Positions 1-12,500 of a stretch of 64,000 nt of DNA are shown piece after piece. The stretch covers positions 5,458,021 to 5,522,020 of the forward strand of contig NW_006917092.1 in the NCBI RefSeq assembly GCF_000516985.1, written 5' to 3'. The first letter of the stretch is position 1; each line of letters starts with the position of its first letter. The DNA is from Pestalotiopsis fici W106-1. Taxonomy: Eukaryota; Ascomycota; Sordariomycetes; Amphisphaeriales; Sporocadaceae. The position numbers were made by a program, and so were the translations under genes. The notes below the pieces were generated by a model, which was not told the DNA's origin, did no database searches, and saw only the letters and a program-made list of their open reading frames with translations.

Positions 1-1115
1 CGCAGCGAACGAAGTCTCTAATCGTAATTATCAACTCGAAATAACTCGTATCGACTTCATCCCAATCATTGTTACATATATATTGCTTTCTCCAGGTTTG
101 GAGCCCTTACAGAAGGGGCTCTGTACGTCCAGATAGACGTCTTTCTCCCATTCATCAGCATCAGTGTGGCGTTTCGAGGCTGGCATATACAAAACGGAAT
201 CCAAGGAGGGGAGGTTTATGGGTTCCGGATGACGGTTGTTGCATTACATATTTATTCAAGGTGCGCGCACGATACCAAAGAGGTCGGTCCGTTCATGCTT
301 CAGAAAGACTTTCTTCGCGTTTGGTTTCATTTTTGGTAAAAGGCGGTCCTGGAAGGGATCGATTGGCTTCTTACTGCTCTCTTTTCCTCATTATTAAAAC
401 CAAAAAAAGGCCACCCTGACTTTCTTTGCCTCTGGCGTTTTCTGTAGTCAGTCAGTTAGTTTTCTCTTCTGTCTGGCATGGATTTGGGAGGGGCAATTGT
501 GTCCATCGTCGAGGCTCATAGTCCGCTGGAAATGCGATATGCGACGATTGGTAATGGTCAAATAGTATGAACTGACTGCATAATGAGAGACGAAAGGGGG
601 AGGGTTTATTTAGAGACATGAAGTGTATGTTGGCATGATAGAACACCACATAAGTCGTGGTGACGGATATGAACACAAAATGACAACCGGACACAATTGG
701 CACAGGAACCAAAAAATAAAACATGCGCTTCACTTCTTAGTTATTCGTACGATACTATGGCGAAAGCCGCTGTGACCATGTAAGCATCACCATTGAGGAC
801 ATATCTCGAACCTAACCGGTCTTGCTCTTTCCTCATAGCGAGCAAGATTCCAACTAACACCTTCCCTCGGGATAATTGCCTTCCTTGAAGCTAGATTCAA
901 GCCCAAACGCCTTGCCTAGACCAAATCTCCTTTTGCTCCCTCTACTCCTCTAAGGTGCCAAACATGATACGCAGTTACCCAACATTCCCCTCTGACATTT
1001 TGCTCCACCTCCACTATACTCTAGAGCCATTATCGCTTACATTGGTTTGATCATTCATTATACAAATCAAGTCTCTTGGCCCACTGCTCGATTACCTCTT
1101 TCACCCGACTTGACC
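1..1115. other. Gene-free 5' edge
   Basis: No reading frame here looks like a real protein. The short open frames on both strands have no recognisable motif and several begin at non-ATG codons. The last 100 bases before 1116 are pyrimidine-rich, as is usual for a fungal 5' leader. A neighbouring gene could end beyond the left edge, but nothing seen supports one. Confidence 0.5.
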
Positions 1116-2517
1116 ATGGACAGCGACACCTTAATCACAGATGGAAGTGGCTCATCGTTTAGTAATGAATCGAACACCAGTGGTACTTGGGAGAATCTCT
1201 CAAGTACTTGGAAGAATCTCGAAGCAACCGGCAAAAGGCCATCGCAAGACCGGGCCCAGGCCGCCGTGGGAAAGCATGGGTCAGGCAATGATGACGGCGG
1301 CAAAGGGACACAACAGTCGCGTCTCGGCCAACGTCCTCTTCACTGCACGAGTCGGCAAATGATGCGGCCCATGCTTGAAACAACCGAGGTACACTCCTGT
1401 TTTATTGCTTCCTTCCTGACAACGTCTTGTCTTTTTTCTCTTCCTTCTCTTCTCGTGTCCTGTTTTTACTCGTATCTTCTTTGCACCAGCACATGCTCAC
1501 ACAAATCATATTCACGCACAGACAAAGAACTTCACAGAAGTGGATTCAACCTGGGATGCTGTATGCCTCATGAGACTTTCTAGTCCACTAGGCTATTTTA
1601 TAGATATACGACTTCCAGAGAGTGAGATCGTGGATCGCCAGCTCAAGAGGCGGGATGAGCTCTTAGCAGAGCCCATGGTGACACCCAATGGCCCACCAAC
1701 AGAAAAACGTCCAACGAGGGGTGAGCACTTTGCTTATTTGTGGGCTTTTGCTGGTTTCAAGACGCACATACTTGACGACTTTGACATGATTGAGCAAGAG
1801 GGTCACCACAAATGGGGTATTGAACAAATGAAGAGCTTCCTGTGGGACAAGAATCTCCACATCATCATGAGAGGTAACGAGTACAAGCCAGTGGAGGGGA
1901 CCTGGGACGGAGATGCGAGAACGTCGGACATGGTCAATATGAGTGATCACGGTGGATTTACTGCCGTATACCTCTCAAGTGGAGTGGAGAAGGATCTCGG
2001 ACAGCGCGCAACTTGGGAAGAGATGCTGGCCCAGTCCACCCAACTAGACGGCCGCGGTATCGTCATTCGCATCAGTACCCTCATGCTTGGGATGTACATA
2101 TGCGGCAACGGCAAGCTCTCCGCCTTTAGGGCCCAGATGGACGCAGGCCTTGATCACGTGCAAGAGATCGCCACGGTTGGCGATCGGACAATGTTTCCCA
2201 AAGAGGTCTTCGAGGATTGCCCCAAGGAGTTTCTCGAGGGCGATGTTGTGAGTTCATGTTTCCGTACTCCGGTCTTCTTTGAGATTCTTGTACAAAGTAC
2301 CGCCTCTGGGCAATCAATATGAAAATACTCAAGGCGTTTTCGTTTCTTTGACATGATCATTCATATAAAGACACTGCTAACACGAATATCTTGCTTATAG
2401 TTCCAGACCACAGTCGTTGAAGAGATGCCGTCCAATGATGAGTCTTCGTCAGAGGATGAAATGCCCTCGGCCAAGAAACTGTCGTCTGTGTATTTCTGGC
2501 AGGTCACTGAAAGCTAG
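1116..2517 (+). CDS. HRI1-like protein (two introns)
   Basis: Predicted 371-aa protein from three exons: 1116-1388, 1522-2247 and 2401-2517. Introns begin GTACAC and GTGAGT and end CACAG and TATAG, and all joins are in phase 0. The start ATG has a good context (gaccATGga). The N-terminal 90 residues are Ser/Asn/Gly-rich and probably disordered. Exon 2 carries YFIDIRLPE, LWAFAG and DGRGIVIRIS, and the last exon ends in an acidic Ser patch and YFWQVTES. From memory this order (YFIDIR, WAFAG, GRGIVIR, a late W-x-V-x-E) resembles the fungal HRI1 family, a paired beta-barrel protein of unknown function that in yeast binds Hrr25 and Sec72. The gene is clear; the family assignment is moderate. Just past the stop lies a repetitive Pro-Ile-coding tract (see the repeat at 2580-2655). 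Confidence 0.6.
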
Positions 2518-2579
2518 GCGCCTTCATCCAGAGCGCGTCCGCTGCGCCCACCGCCGACGCCAAAGTTGTCAAGGTTGTC

Positions 2580-2655
2580 AACCCCATCGGACCTATCGAA
2601 TCTATCGGCCCTATCGAGCCTATCAAACCCATCAAACCCATCGAACCCACCAAAA
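2580..2655. repeat. Degenerate 9-bp repeat (CCYATCRAR type)
   Basis: A run of imperfect 9-base units of the type CC(T/C)ATCgar lies directly after the HRI1-like gene. It is open in two forward frames, one of which would read as alternating Pro-Ile-Glu/Lys/Gly up to a stop at 2718. It may be 3' UTR or the remains of an alternative C-terminus. Confidence 0.7.
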
Positions 2656-3787
2656 TCGGCGACATCGTGAGCAGCAGATGTGGCTTGAAATTGCAACAGT
2701 CTGGACCAAATATCAAGTAAATGACGAGGACTGAGCGGAAGCTTTTTTCGGGTTGTAACCATGGCGATTTTGAGACATGGCGTCGAGGATTAGAAATGTC
2801 TGGATTTCTGGTATTCTGGAAGCGTTTGCATTTGTATAGAAGCGAGTGTCCATAGATTGGTGTGCCGGCATGAGCGTCAGTCTCGAGTTATTGTAATATA
2901 CTCTACTTTGTAATATGATATATCCTTTCGCTCATTGTCTTTTTTGGTGTGTACATGACAACCTTTGGTGTGAGATATAATTTTCTATTCCTACGAGGAC
3001 CCCAGGCAAGTCCTCATTGGCCTGTTCATTCTGACCAAAACTTTTCCTCGACCAAATGTCAAGCAAAGAAGGATTCCTGACAAGACTTGCCGAGACCTGG
3101 CCTAGGTGATAGTTATTGCTTCATGTGTCATTATTTTCTTATTATTACTATTATTCTTCTCACCTCCACCATTCGTCCCGCCCTGTAGACGTGGTACTAA
3201 TTTCCATTGTCCCGTATTCTTCATGTTTCTCCATTACTTCATTATCTTGTTCAACATGATTGTTACAAGTCTGGTCTCTTCGGGAAGGAGAGAGGGCCCT
3301 CTGTCCCGTTTCTTCCCAAGGCCCTCCCCCAACTGTTGTGATTCTCAAAACGCCGCTTTGGCCTTGTAAATGTGATGATGCGTATGTCCTTCTCAAGCTC
3401 GACTTGAACCCCCTCTTCCATTACTCATACGCCATGAGAGCAATTTTGGGTTGAGATTTTGTTTTTGCTCTGTCGCATTGCATCATCTCTCCCCTCATCT
3501 CTCTCTCTCTCTCTCTCTCTTATCCGCCCCATTGTATGAAATGCACAAAAGTGTCGTTAGATGATGTTATTTATTATTTCCTCCCGCTTATTGAGCCGAG
3601 TTAACTTTGATCATCTGAAGCGAGTGTCGTAAGAAAAAGTTGTAAGGAAAAGATCTCTCGAACTTTTTTGATTCCCCTTCCCTCTATCCGAGACACTTTT
3701 TTTTTGCTTTTCCGACATTGCTATCCTGGCCAAGACGAGCTCTCTCCTCTCAAACAAGCCTCACGGCAAGTCATTAATTGGTCTTCT
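2656..3787. other. Intergenic region with (CT)11 tract
   Basis: Spacer between the ends of the convergent HRI1-like and ceramide synthase genes. It contains a pure (CT)11 microsatellite at about 3499-3520. No supported gene. Confidence 0.6.
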
Positions 3788-5325
3788 TTACCGCGCTTTG
3801 CCATTTACCTTGACGGCTCCGTTTGTCGCGTGTCCGTTGGTGTCCTCCTTGACCAGCAGCGGTGTCTCCTCGGCCTTCTCCGTCAGCCGCTGGAGCTCAA
3901 CCTTCTTGCGCTCGAGCTCCTCGCGCTGAACCTCGAGCTCGCTCTCCTCGGCCTCGGAGCGGTCGTCCTCGGCAACATTTTGGGTGACGAAGCGGTAGGC
4001 GATGCGCACAATGAAGAAGAGCCAAAAGAGGTTGAGGGCCTGGAGGGCAGCCAGCAGACTGAACGTGATGACCTGGCTGAGGCGGCACTTGTACTGCTGC
4101 GTCTCCCAGTTAATCTCAAAGGGACCGACGGTGGTGAACTCGGTGAGGATGGACCAAATGATCTTGAGATTCAAAAAGTGGCGCAGGTAGACCCATGAGC
4201 AAACAAAGACGGCAAAATACGGGCCCATGATGGAGCTGTCGAGGTAATTGAGAGTTTTGGAGGTCTAGAATGGGGTAAAGAGAAAAATCAGCTCCACGAA
4301 ACCACCTACAAGAAGTACAGGTTAAAATTCCGGAAAAGGGGCAATCTTACAGCCAAGAAGAAATCACTGATATCGTGCGTGATATAGACAGCAAGGCCCA
4401 TGTATGTAAAGTGGAATCTGTAGCTCAGCGCAATGAGCATCAAACTGACAATGTGGTGACCGACCAGCTCCTTGAAGTCCTTGCGCCGCGCCTCCTGGCC
4501 CAACACCAGGACAATGGCCTGCTGGGCCCAGTAGGCGGCCTGGAACAGGTAGTAGAATTTGAAGTAGGCCTCGTGCGTCTTGTGGGGGAAGCCTTCGTAC
4601 ATGCCCGTCGTGTTAAAGTACCAAACGGGCGTCCGGCTCATGACAAACATGCCGGCCGGACCCAGAAAGGCAAAGTAGACGGCCGTGTAGGCCTGCTCCA
4701 GGAAACGCGCCTGCTTGCCACGGGAGCGGATGCCATAGTAGCGAGCAATCGGCCGGAGCAGCTCCTGCATGATGAATTCGCGCGTAAAGGACAGGACAAT
4801 CGTGTAAAAGGTCACAAAGGCAATATCCCAAAGCCCCTTGCCGTACTGGTGGGGCGTGGTCTCGGGGTCGGCGCCAGCTTCGAGGGGCAGCTTGTACGAG
4901 AGGAAGATGAAGTGGTGGAGCGGATTCGACTCGTTCGGATTGATGGCATAGAGGGCGCCAAAGACGGCCAGCAGCACCAGAGGTAGTGTCCAGGTGTGCT
5001 TGGCCGAGAAGCGCACGAGGCGGCTCATGAGAGAGCGAGCCTTTCTGCGCTTCGAGTGCTTCTTGGTGGCGGCATCCTTCTCTCCGGATAGCTGGCGCAC
5101 GTCGCCGTTTAGGGAGGCAGAGGAGTGCGACGACGAGGGCGGGGAAGAATCGTGAACGCTCGCCAGGCCGCCGGTGCCCAGGCTCGGTGCGCCTGTATCG
5201 CCGGCACGAATCTCCTGGCCCAGGGCGCTCGACTTTCTACGCCGACGCGGGGCAGTCGAGTCGGCGGCCGGGAACTGATCGGCCGAGGTGTTGAGGACGG
5301 GAAAAGGTTCCGAGTCGCCGGCCAT
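3788..5325 (-). CDS. Ceramide synthase, TLC domain (LAG1/LAC1 type)
   Basis: Predicted 483-aa sphingoid base N-acyltransferase of the ER membrane, joining long-chain bases to fatty acyl-CoA to make (dihydro)ceramide. Two exons on the minus strand, 5325-4351 and 4264-3788, flank an 86-bp intron (GTAAGA...CTAG). Residues 1-110 form a Ser-rich, basic cytosolic segment, followed by several membrane spans. The Lag1 motif is intact: an HH pair at 290-291 and HDISD at 317-321, with the motif split by the intron after FFLA and resuming as TSKTLNYLD. The C-terminus is a charged, probably coiled cytosolic tail of about 80 residues. Filamentous fungi usually have two paralogues (BarA and LagA types); I cannot tell which this is. 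Length and motifs indicate an intact gene. Confidence 0.95.
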
Positions 5326-7335
5326 GTTTGGAAATTGCTTCTGTGGGATCGAAACAAGATTGGTCTCTCGGTTGACGCTGGGAAGGGAGGGAAGAGGAGG
5401 ACTAAGTTAGAGAAGTTGTCACTCAATAAGCTTTAGTTCCAGATCACTCCTTTTTTTTTTGTGCCGAGCGCCCAGTCGACCGAGACGTGTGTAGGGGCGG
5501 GATGATGGACTAGAAGCGCAAGTTTTTAGACTTCTGCCGGGTCAGATTACGTCGTTTTTCTGTCTGCTGAGACGAGAGATTCTCTTGTGTACCCTAGAGC
5601 TGAAGGAGTGAAGCAATCCAGGAGGGAAGCTTGGTGTTGGAAGAAAGCTGGGTTAGCAATCAGGAGCGTGAAGAGGGAAAAAAGAAGAAGATCGGTCAGT
5701 AGCAGACCATGTTTGAAAGTAAATAGGGATAGCTAAGTAGGTACAATAATTTTTTTTTCCTTGCTAGGTTCAATGCAAGTCACCAGGAGAAAGACAGGTA
5801 GGTGTATTCTACCCTACGTGCCTTGGTTAGAGGGTACCTTACCTCACCTAGCAGCAGCCATGGACCCTGCTTGCTTGCCGGCACAGTGGAGTGCATCCGC
5901 ATAAGAACCCCTGTGTCGAGTCCGACGCCTTACTTTTTGGCAGCCCTTTGGCGGGCTTTTGGCAGGCCTCTATCGGTGTACCTACTTCACAGCACCCGTG
6001 ACATGCCACACAAACCTTTTAAACTGACCTAACGCTGCCCGCGGATCGCCGCCAGTCGTCGGTGGGTAAACAAGGTCCAATCTCAATTTCCTCAACTGGG
6101 TTGACCACCACTCATCGATCGGATTGCTCGGGCGCCGGGCGACTCTTCTCTGGGTATCGAAGCATTTAGGTGCATGATTCGTGCGAATCTCCATCGTCAT
6201 CTGACCTTGATTATCATACTCGGTACTTTGACGCAATGACTCTGGAGTACACTCAGGTAGATTAGGTTATCATCGGAGGTAAGAATGGGAGGGAGGACAT
6301 GGTTTATATGTAAGACCGACCGAGGATTGGTTTTATTCAAAGTCCCAAAAATAAACCATTGGGTCTCGTAAACTTGATACATGTATGTCTCTCAATCCAA
6401 TGTGCGCATATGCCATAACGCACGTGTTGCACCTTTAATTCAACGACATGGTGTTTTGATGAACCATTCTTTTTTCTTTTGGTCTTCTGGCGCCATCGCT
6501 CAAGAGCACGCGTTTTACGCTTGAGTACGCCAAGATGGTCCGGCATGGGCCCGACGCATCGCTGATCTCATTGCCGTAATAAGTCGCGTTGCGTTGGGAC
6601 GAAATAGGGGTCCAATACCTACTTTTGGTCCCTTGTTCATGTCTTGGGGCTTTGTGAGTGACAAGACAGAACAACGAGAAGCAAATCAGTCTATCCAATG
6701 AGGAACTCCGTAATCCCGAGTATGCGACAAATATCAACAAGTGTAGCTAAGTCATAATTATATATAGTCAACCCTCATTAAATTAGGTAACTTTGTATAT
6801 TACTGATTTCCAGAGTTTCCTTTACTTATTTTTTTTTTGGTTCAGGGCCACCCACCGAGGCAAAGCGATGTTAATTTCACTACCTCTCTCGTCATGTATA
6901 GCAAATTGTAATGCTAAAAATGTCTTTTTGCAATTCACATTACGGTACAGCCTAAAGGGGGGGGGGGGGGGGGGGGGGATATTCACTCCAAGATACGTAA
7001 ATGATCAAAAATTCATATCATTCATATGACTTTAGTATCGAGCCATCTCCCGAAGTACTCGACGTACAATCGACTTTCCTGCACTATAGTCGTTCTATAT
7101 ACAAAGCTCCTGAGTGCCAGAGCTTAGGTACGGCTGCCCTTAGTCATACCGTAATGACCATAATGTGCAAGATCTTTCCAAATATATATACAATGTGTTT
7201 TCCGTAATCCGCGCTTCTAAAATGTGATGAAGCATGCAAATGATAACCCGCTTTTGAACCATGGTGACCCGCGCCGCGCTTAAATCATAATGCAGAGAAA
7301 AGAGAGAATACAGAAGTCTTCCAAACCCTCGAACC
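5326..7335. other. 2-kb intergenic region with poly-G tract
   Basis: Lies between the ceramide synthase start and the palH stop, so it includes the ceramide synthase promoter. It contains short T runs near 5450 and 5750, CCTACCTTACCT-type words near 5810-5850, and a 22-base G run at 6957-6978. The open frames present are short and mostly shadow each other; none is supported as a gene. Confidence 0.6.
6957..6978. repeat. G22 homopolymer
   Basis: An uninterrupted run of 22 G on the plus strand, flanked by CTAAA and ATATTC. It could form a G-quadruplex, and it is also a place where assembly length errors are likely. Confidence 0.9.
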
Positions 7336-9594
7336 TCAAGACCTCGAATGGTCGTCATCAAAGACGTCATCTATAGGTCGTCTGGGTGCGGAAGGAGACA
7401 ATGGTGAGACCGGAGTCCCGCTTGACGAATGTTCTCCTGTCCGCATTCGAGGTGTGACTGGTGACACTGGTGAGTCGACGCTGTCTTGTCTCCAAGTCCT
7501 GAGCTGGATTCCGTCTGTTCTCGATACCGGGCTTCGCATTGGTCTCGGTACAGTCGAGGTATTACTATTGCTCCGAATATTCATGGGTGGATGAGGCGTT
7601 CTGGGACTTTGCGAATTGCTGATAGCCTCTCGTTCTTCCTCTTCCAAAACCTGGGCGAGTGCAGCACCGCGCCGAGGTGGAGGAGGAATGACGGTCACCT
7701 CGAGACTGTCTGTGTCTGGAGTCGGTTTGAGCTTTTCCCGTATCCTTTCGGCTTGCACAGCAGCAAAGTCTTCCCATCGGTCCCTGATATCCCACCAACC
7801 TCGACTCTCATATTCACGCGGAGCAGGCTGAGACTTCTGCGTATGCGGTAAAACCTCGGCGGGCGGTGCGTTAGCACCAGAACGCAGTCCGAAGCGGGAT
7901 CGCCACCCGTCGGTCTTTGCTGTTGTCTCAGTGATCGGAGGATTGGAGTCAGCTACATTTACTGCTGGCGGGCTAGCTGGCGCGTTTTGAGGATTCGAGG
8001 AGACTCGACTGTTGGTCCGTGATAGAGGCCGATCTGGTCTTTCATCTGTCGTCCGCGAAGCAGTTTCCGTTCCAACTTGATAGCGCACGGCATACACTGT
8101 GCTGTCAGCACTGGCTGTATCTGTCCGGCTAGGCGGCGTCACTGCCGGTGGTGGGCGAGAGATCCATAACGGCGGCTGAAGTAAGCGAGTTGCTGACCTG
8201 CCCGTGGCTTGGGCTGTGTTGTCAGCATTTGCCTCTCTCTCACCAGTGTTGCTACCAGATCGGGACTTGTAGCGACTAGCAATGGAAGACATTGCAGGCC
8301 ACATGTTGCTTCGTCCTGTCGAGGCAGTTCTTGCACTTCTTCCCTGACCACTCTCGCCACTGTCGTCATCGTCTGACTTCTTTGTCCTTCTTCGTCGGGG
8401 CCATACGAAATCGGTGCCAAGTCCATCCATCATCTCATCCCCTTCAAAAACTTCCCGCCCCAAAATACCATCCTTCTTTTCTTCTCTTTCCAATGCTTCA
8501 ATGCGCTCGACCCACTCCCACACAATAACACTGGCTGCTGCGGCTCCAACCCATCGCACATAATCACCCCATCCAGTAAAGTCCGGCTTGGATATGTCGA
8601 GAATGAAAAAGACGACGGGAACGAGAATCGATATGACTGAGAGCACAGCAACTAAGCTGATGTTTCTCATCAAGGGATGGTAATAGGCATAACGCTTCTT
8701 CATGAAGCTATAGTAAATGACCCAGGCAGCGTAGAGAAGCCCGAGTGAAAGTTGAAATAGATAACTCAACGCCGGTACGGCATCGGTAAAATTGCTGGGT
8801 CTCACATTTCCAGGTCCGTTGTATAGGAAGCTGTTGAGAGCACCAAATATAACATCCAATGTGATGAGAGAAAAGGCAGCCCATTTGATAATCACCTTTT
8901 CGCGCTGGCGCGGAAAGAGGCGGATCAGAGTCTGAGCTTGCGCGAGCCAGAGGAACGTATCGGAAATAAGGCGAATAACCTTGAGCTGAGTTCCGTCCAA
9001 AACTTCATCCTGAAGCACTTGGGCGTTCTGGATGCCCGTGGCATATTGTTCCTCAGCAACCCGGAACGTATCAGCACTGGCGATCGTCAAAGAGATGGCA
9101 ACAGTAAGAGCGGCGACCTTTTGAAGCCATGGCCGTCCTCCAATGCTAACGCCATTTGATGGTCCATTCGTGAATCCTCTCCGACCCAAGACAACAACTC
9201 CTCCGTCCAGAAATGATCGGGGTGCGATCAGTAACACGATGACTAACATGTAAGCAATGATTGTTGTTGCGGCGAGTGCATAACATTGCGGAAATGTTGA
9301 GGCGTAAAAGGGATCACGAAAATCTGAGAATTTTGGGTCGGCGGAGGACCCGGTTGTCGAGGTCGTTTCATCAATGCTAATGGCATTATTCCCAATAATG
9401 GCCGGCCTGACGGTGATAGGTAAAGTTGTGCAAGAAGGTTCAAAGACTGCAGCGGCGGCCAAGGTAATTGTTTCTCCGTTGCTCAGTGTCAACACTGCAT
9501 CGGCAGGAAGCTCGATAGATGAACAGCTACTCGACAAGTCCGACCTTGGTAGATGTACCGCGGCCGCGCTCGACGGATGCCGCGCATCGTCCAT
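7336..9594 (-). CDS. palH: pH-response regulator PalH/RIM21
   Basis: Predicted 752-aa, intronless seven-span plasma-membrane sensor of the ambient alkaline pH pathway; with PalF and PalI it signals to proteolytic activation of PacC. I chose the ATG at 9594 because the open frame extends 13 codons further only to a TTG. After a 100-residue extracellular segment (SNGETITL, FEPSC) come seven hydrophobic segments, roughly at 105-125, 158-173, 204-227, 236-256, 274-296, 312-332 and 347-361. The last runs into the signature WEWVERIEALEREEKKDGILG, which I recognise from PalH proteins. The C-terminal half (about 370 residues) is a Ser/Thr/Pro- and Arg-rich cytosolic tail, the region that in the family binds the arrestin-like PalF. 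Intact and of usual length. Confidence 0.95.
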   Translation of the reverse strand: MDDARHPSSAAAVHLPRSDLSSSCSSIELPADAVLTLSNGETITLAAAAVFEPSCTTLPITVRPAIIGNNAISIDETTSTTGSSADPKFSDFRDPFYASTFPQCYALAATTIIAYMLVIVLLIAPRSFLDGGVVVLGRRGFTNGPSNGVSIGGRPWLQKVAALTVAISLTIASADTFRVAEEQYATGIQNAQVLQDEVLDGTQLKVIRLISDTFLWLAQAQTLIRLFPRQREKVIIKWAAFSLITLDVIFGALNSFLYNGPGNVRPSNFTDAVPALSYLFQLSLGLLYAAWVIYYSFMKKRYAYYHPLMRNISLVAVLSVISILVPVVFFILDISKPDFTGWGDYVRWVGAAAASVIVWEWVERIEALEREEKKDGILGREVFEGDEMMDGLGTDFVWPRRRRTKKSDDDDSGESGQGRSARTASTGRSNMWPAMSSIASRYKSRSGSNTGEREANADNTAQATGRSATRLLQPPLWISRPPPAVTPPSRTDTASADSTVYAVRYQVGTETASRTTDERPDRPLSRTNSRVSSNPQNAPASPPAVNVADSNPPITETTAKTDGWRSRFGLRSGANAPPAEVLPHTQKSQPAPREYESRGWWDIRDRWEDFAAVQAERIREKLKPTPDTDSLEVTVIPPPPRRGAALAQVLEEEEREAISNSQSPRTPHPPMNIRSNSNTSTVPRPMRSPVSRTDGIQLRTWRQDSVDSPVSPVTPRMRTGEHSSSGTPVSPLSPSAPRRPIDDVFDDDHSRS

Positions 9595-12500
9595 CTTGGG
9601 GAAGACCTGAGCGAGCGGCCAGCCGCTAGGCAACGACGTTGAGGCGGTGAGCTGCGCTATCTGGGGGCGTACGCCATGGAATGCTCCTCGGCCCTTTCGC
9701 AGGGCGTTCGACGTTGAGTAAATAGGTTGGAGGTTGAAATGATCGAGGTACGGTGGTGGCGAGAAGTTGGACGTCGTCGTACTCAGGGTTCCGTAATCTC
9801 ACGCGCGCGTTTTTCTCGGATGATCGCAAAGCGGCGCCACGACACGGCGGCTTAATTCAGTAATTCAAAGAAGTCTTTGCGATGATTGTAGGTCCTTTCC
9901 AGATCTCTGATGCTTCCTCCCGTCGCAATATATTTGGTGCTGGTCGTTGGGCGAATTGAATGTTGAAAGGTCGAGTTGTACGGCGGGGATTGGAATCTCG
10001 AAGTATGGAGAGTTGCAAGTCTGGGCGCCGAGAGATTCTTGGGAGCGGACGGGAGAGACAAGATATGGGGGGGAAGCGCACGCTGATTTGGGGGGGAAGG
10101 CGTCTTTGGTGCAGTGGGCTGGGCCAAACCGGGCCAGGTGTCGCAACGGGTGAAAACTGTGCTAGAAGGGAGCGCGCTAGGTACATGTTAGGTGAGGGAG
10201 GCCCCGGTAGGTACCTTGCCAACGGGGGACTGCTGGCCAGGCAGGCAGGTACTACACGTACCTACCTAGGTACAGGCAATGTAGGCCTGAAATGTCAAGG
10301 TTGGTTGCGTGCGGTGCACCTCAAGCCGGTGCGACTCTCTGGTCCACGGTCCACGGGCACAGGTATTGATGGCAGGGAATGTAGTGGTAGGTGCACTGTT
10401 CCTTTAGGAGGTAGGGGAGCCAAGGAAGCCCCTGTTCAACTGGCAGAGTGGCAGTGAGCATGCTGCACTAGCCTGTAATGGGAAGAGGCATCTGACCTTA
10501 AGGTTTAGTGGTGTGGAAAACATGGGCTAGGCCGTTAGGGATCACATCGGCAGGAAAGAAATGGCAACGCTTTTGGGCCACTCAAAACCCATTAATGGAC
10601 TCCGAGATTGGCTCTTCTAAATCTCTTTTGTTAATCCTCGTCGGCACCAATGCATGTACGTATGTATGTACCTGCCTGCCTACCTACTATGTACCTACCT
10701 CTTACCTGCGGCCCTGTTGATTGGGCATCGACTCATTTCAGCAGAGGTCAATCATCATTGCTGTGCGAATCTGTGCTTGATAGTTGAGGTGCGCAACTGT
10801 CTCTTGTTGTTGATACTCTACGCGCGTCGAACCGCCGTGTTGTTTCCTTTGGTTGCCATATTCAGTCTGGACGTCTCGAATGTGTTTTGAAATGCCGGGC
10901 TGCGGAGTCCAGTCATTGAGGGCAACCAAGGCAGCCAGCTGCGTACAAGCTGGGTGGGGAAACTCATCAATTGTACCACATCAGCCGAATCGCTGCAATT
11001 ACATTCATTTACCTACCGCATACATTCAGGTAGACAAAGTGGACATGTTTCCGGCAGCCCGGTGCATCGTCTTTCCAGACTGACTTCCTCAACGTGCATA
11101 CATGGTGGCGACACGGTGTAGAGTGGGTACATTAAGGTAGATAATGTACTCGGTAATATGCGTGCTGCTTGAACTTTGCTCTGCTTGTTGCTGCTGCTTT
11201 TGCTGCTGCTGCTGCTTCCTGGTGTGAATGATCCCCATGTCGCATAGTGATAACCTCGTCAACGCGTAATGCACAAAGCAGCATTCCATTGATACCCATC
11301 ATCGGCCAGCTTTCGGCTTGTCGGACGAGTCGCATTACGTTGTGCCATTTCCATTTGTGTGCATTATAACCATTTCCCCCGATGCGTCCCAGCCCTCGTG
11401 GGGTACTTTCTAACAATAAACAGAGTATACACACATGTCTTGGACAACTATACAACAAGGCAGAAAGTAAAGTGCCACAATCAACAGGCTCTATACACTT
11501 CGGATCGATCGGCACATCTACACTGCCATCTGCTAAGTCACAAGTCCTGTTCTTTGCAATTAAGCTTAATGCAGTCATCGCGGGAGGCGTTTGTGGCAGT
11601 CCACTTACACTGACAGAAGCGCGACCTGCCCAGCAGGGTAAAGACAGCTGATTAGTCGAACGGCCATGATGGCTGTCCTGTAGGGGGAGCGAGGGGAAAT
11701 GCAACTGCAACCCGGGAAAACACGGGTCAAGAGACATGTGCGAACAAAACCTGCGTTGTAGGGGGGGAAAACAGCAGACAGTAGACCTATCGTATGGCTG
11801 TATTGTGCTATCTAGAGTATGATGGAGACGGAAAGAATAGGATCGTGGTAATTCAAGTGGATAGGAAACAAGAGGAGATTGATGCATCTCGTCTTTCTTT
11901 TTATTCATCAGCAAAAGCAAACAAGCAAGTTGGCAAGCAGCAGGCCTGTGTCCACCTGCAGTCTGCCCGCCCTGCAGCCTCCAGTATCACCACTGCTACT
12001 GCTCCGTTTGATCCTCGAGACGGGAACGATTGCAGCATGCAGGGTAGTAGGTACGCATGTTCACCCAAGTTGGGATACTGGCGCCGGCCCAATCCCAACG
12101 GGGCAATATATGTAACCAAGGTCTACTATGTGTGCCTGTATTATGTATTGGCGGATTTGCGGATTCGCGGGAGCAATAGCACATTGAGGGAAGTCGGGGA
12201 CGTTTATGGTGTGTAGGTCTATGTATGTCTTTGGAGAGAGTCCCTCGCCGAACGAAGCCCGAGAGGAGGAGAGCAGAGGAGAGGTTGCCAGGGTAGCACA
12301 GCTGAAAATAAAGGACAACGTAAGGGGAGGGACAATGCGACGCTACAATAACTCCATACTTGTAGTGGACGCATACTCAAAAGATGGACCATGTTGCTCG
12401 TGTGAGCCGTGTTTCTTGCCCGTGTCTGGACTAACCTGTGCGCAATAGACTTTGGATCCAGGCTACTATCGAAATGACAGCAGTGAAACGAGAAGCATTC

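Noticed and set aside
10125..10420. Three GCCARG words upstream of palH as possible PacC sites
   Set aside because: This hexamer is expected about once per kilobase by chance on both strands, and palH is not generally known as a PacC target.
9852..10457. Several open frames upstream of palH on both strands
   Set aside because: Mutually overlapping in GC-rich promoter-like DNA, with no domain content.
11132..12216. Open frames of 262 codons (-) and 140 codons (+) over the same DNA
   Set aside because: Overlapping on opposite strands, rich in unusual residues, with no motif and no splice continuation.
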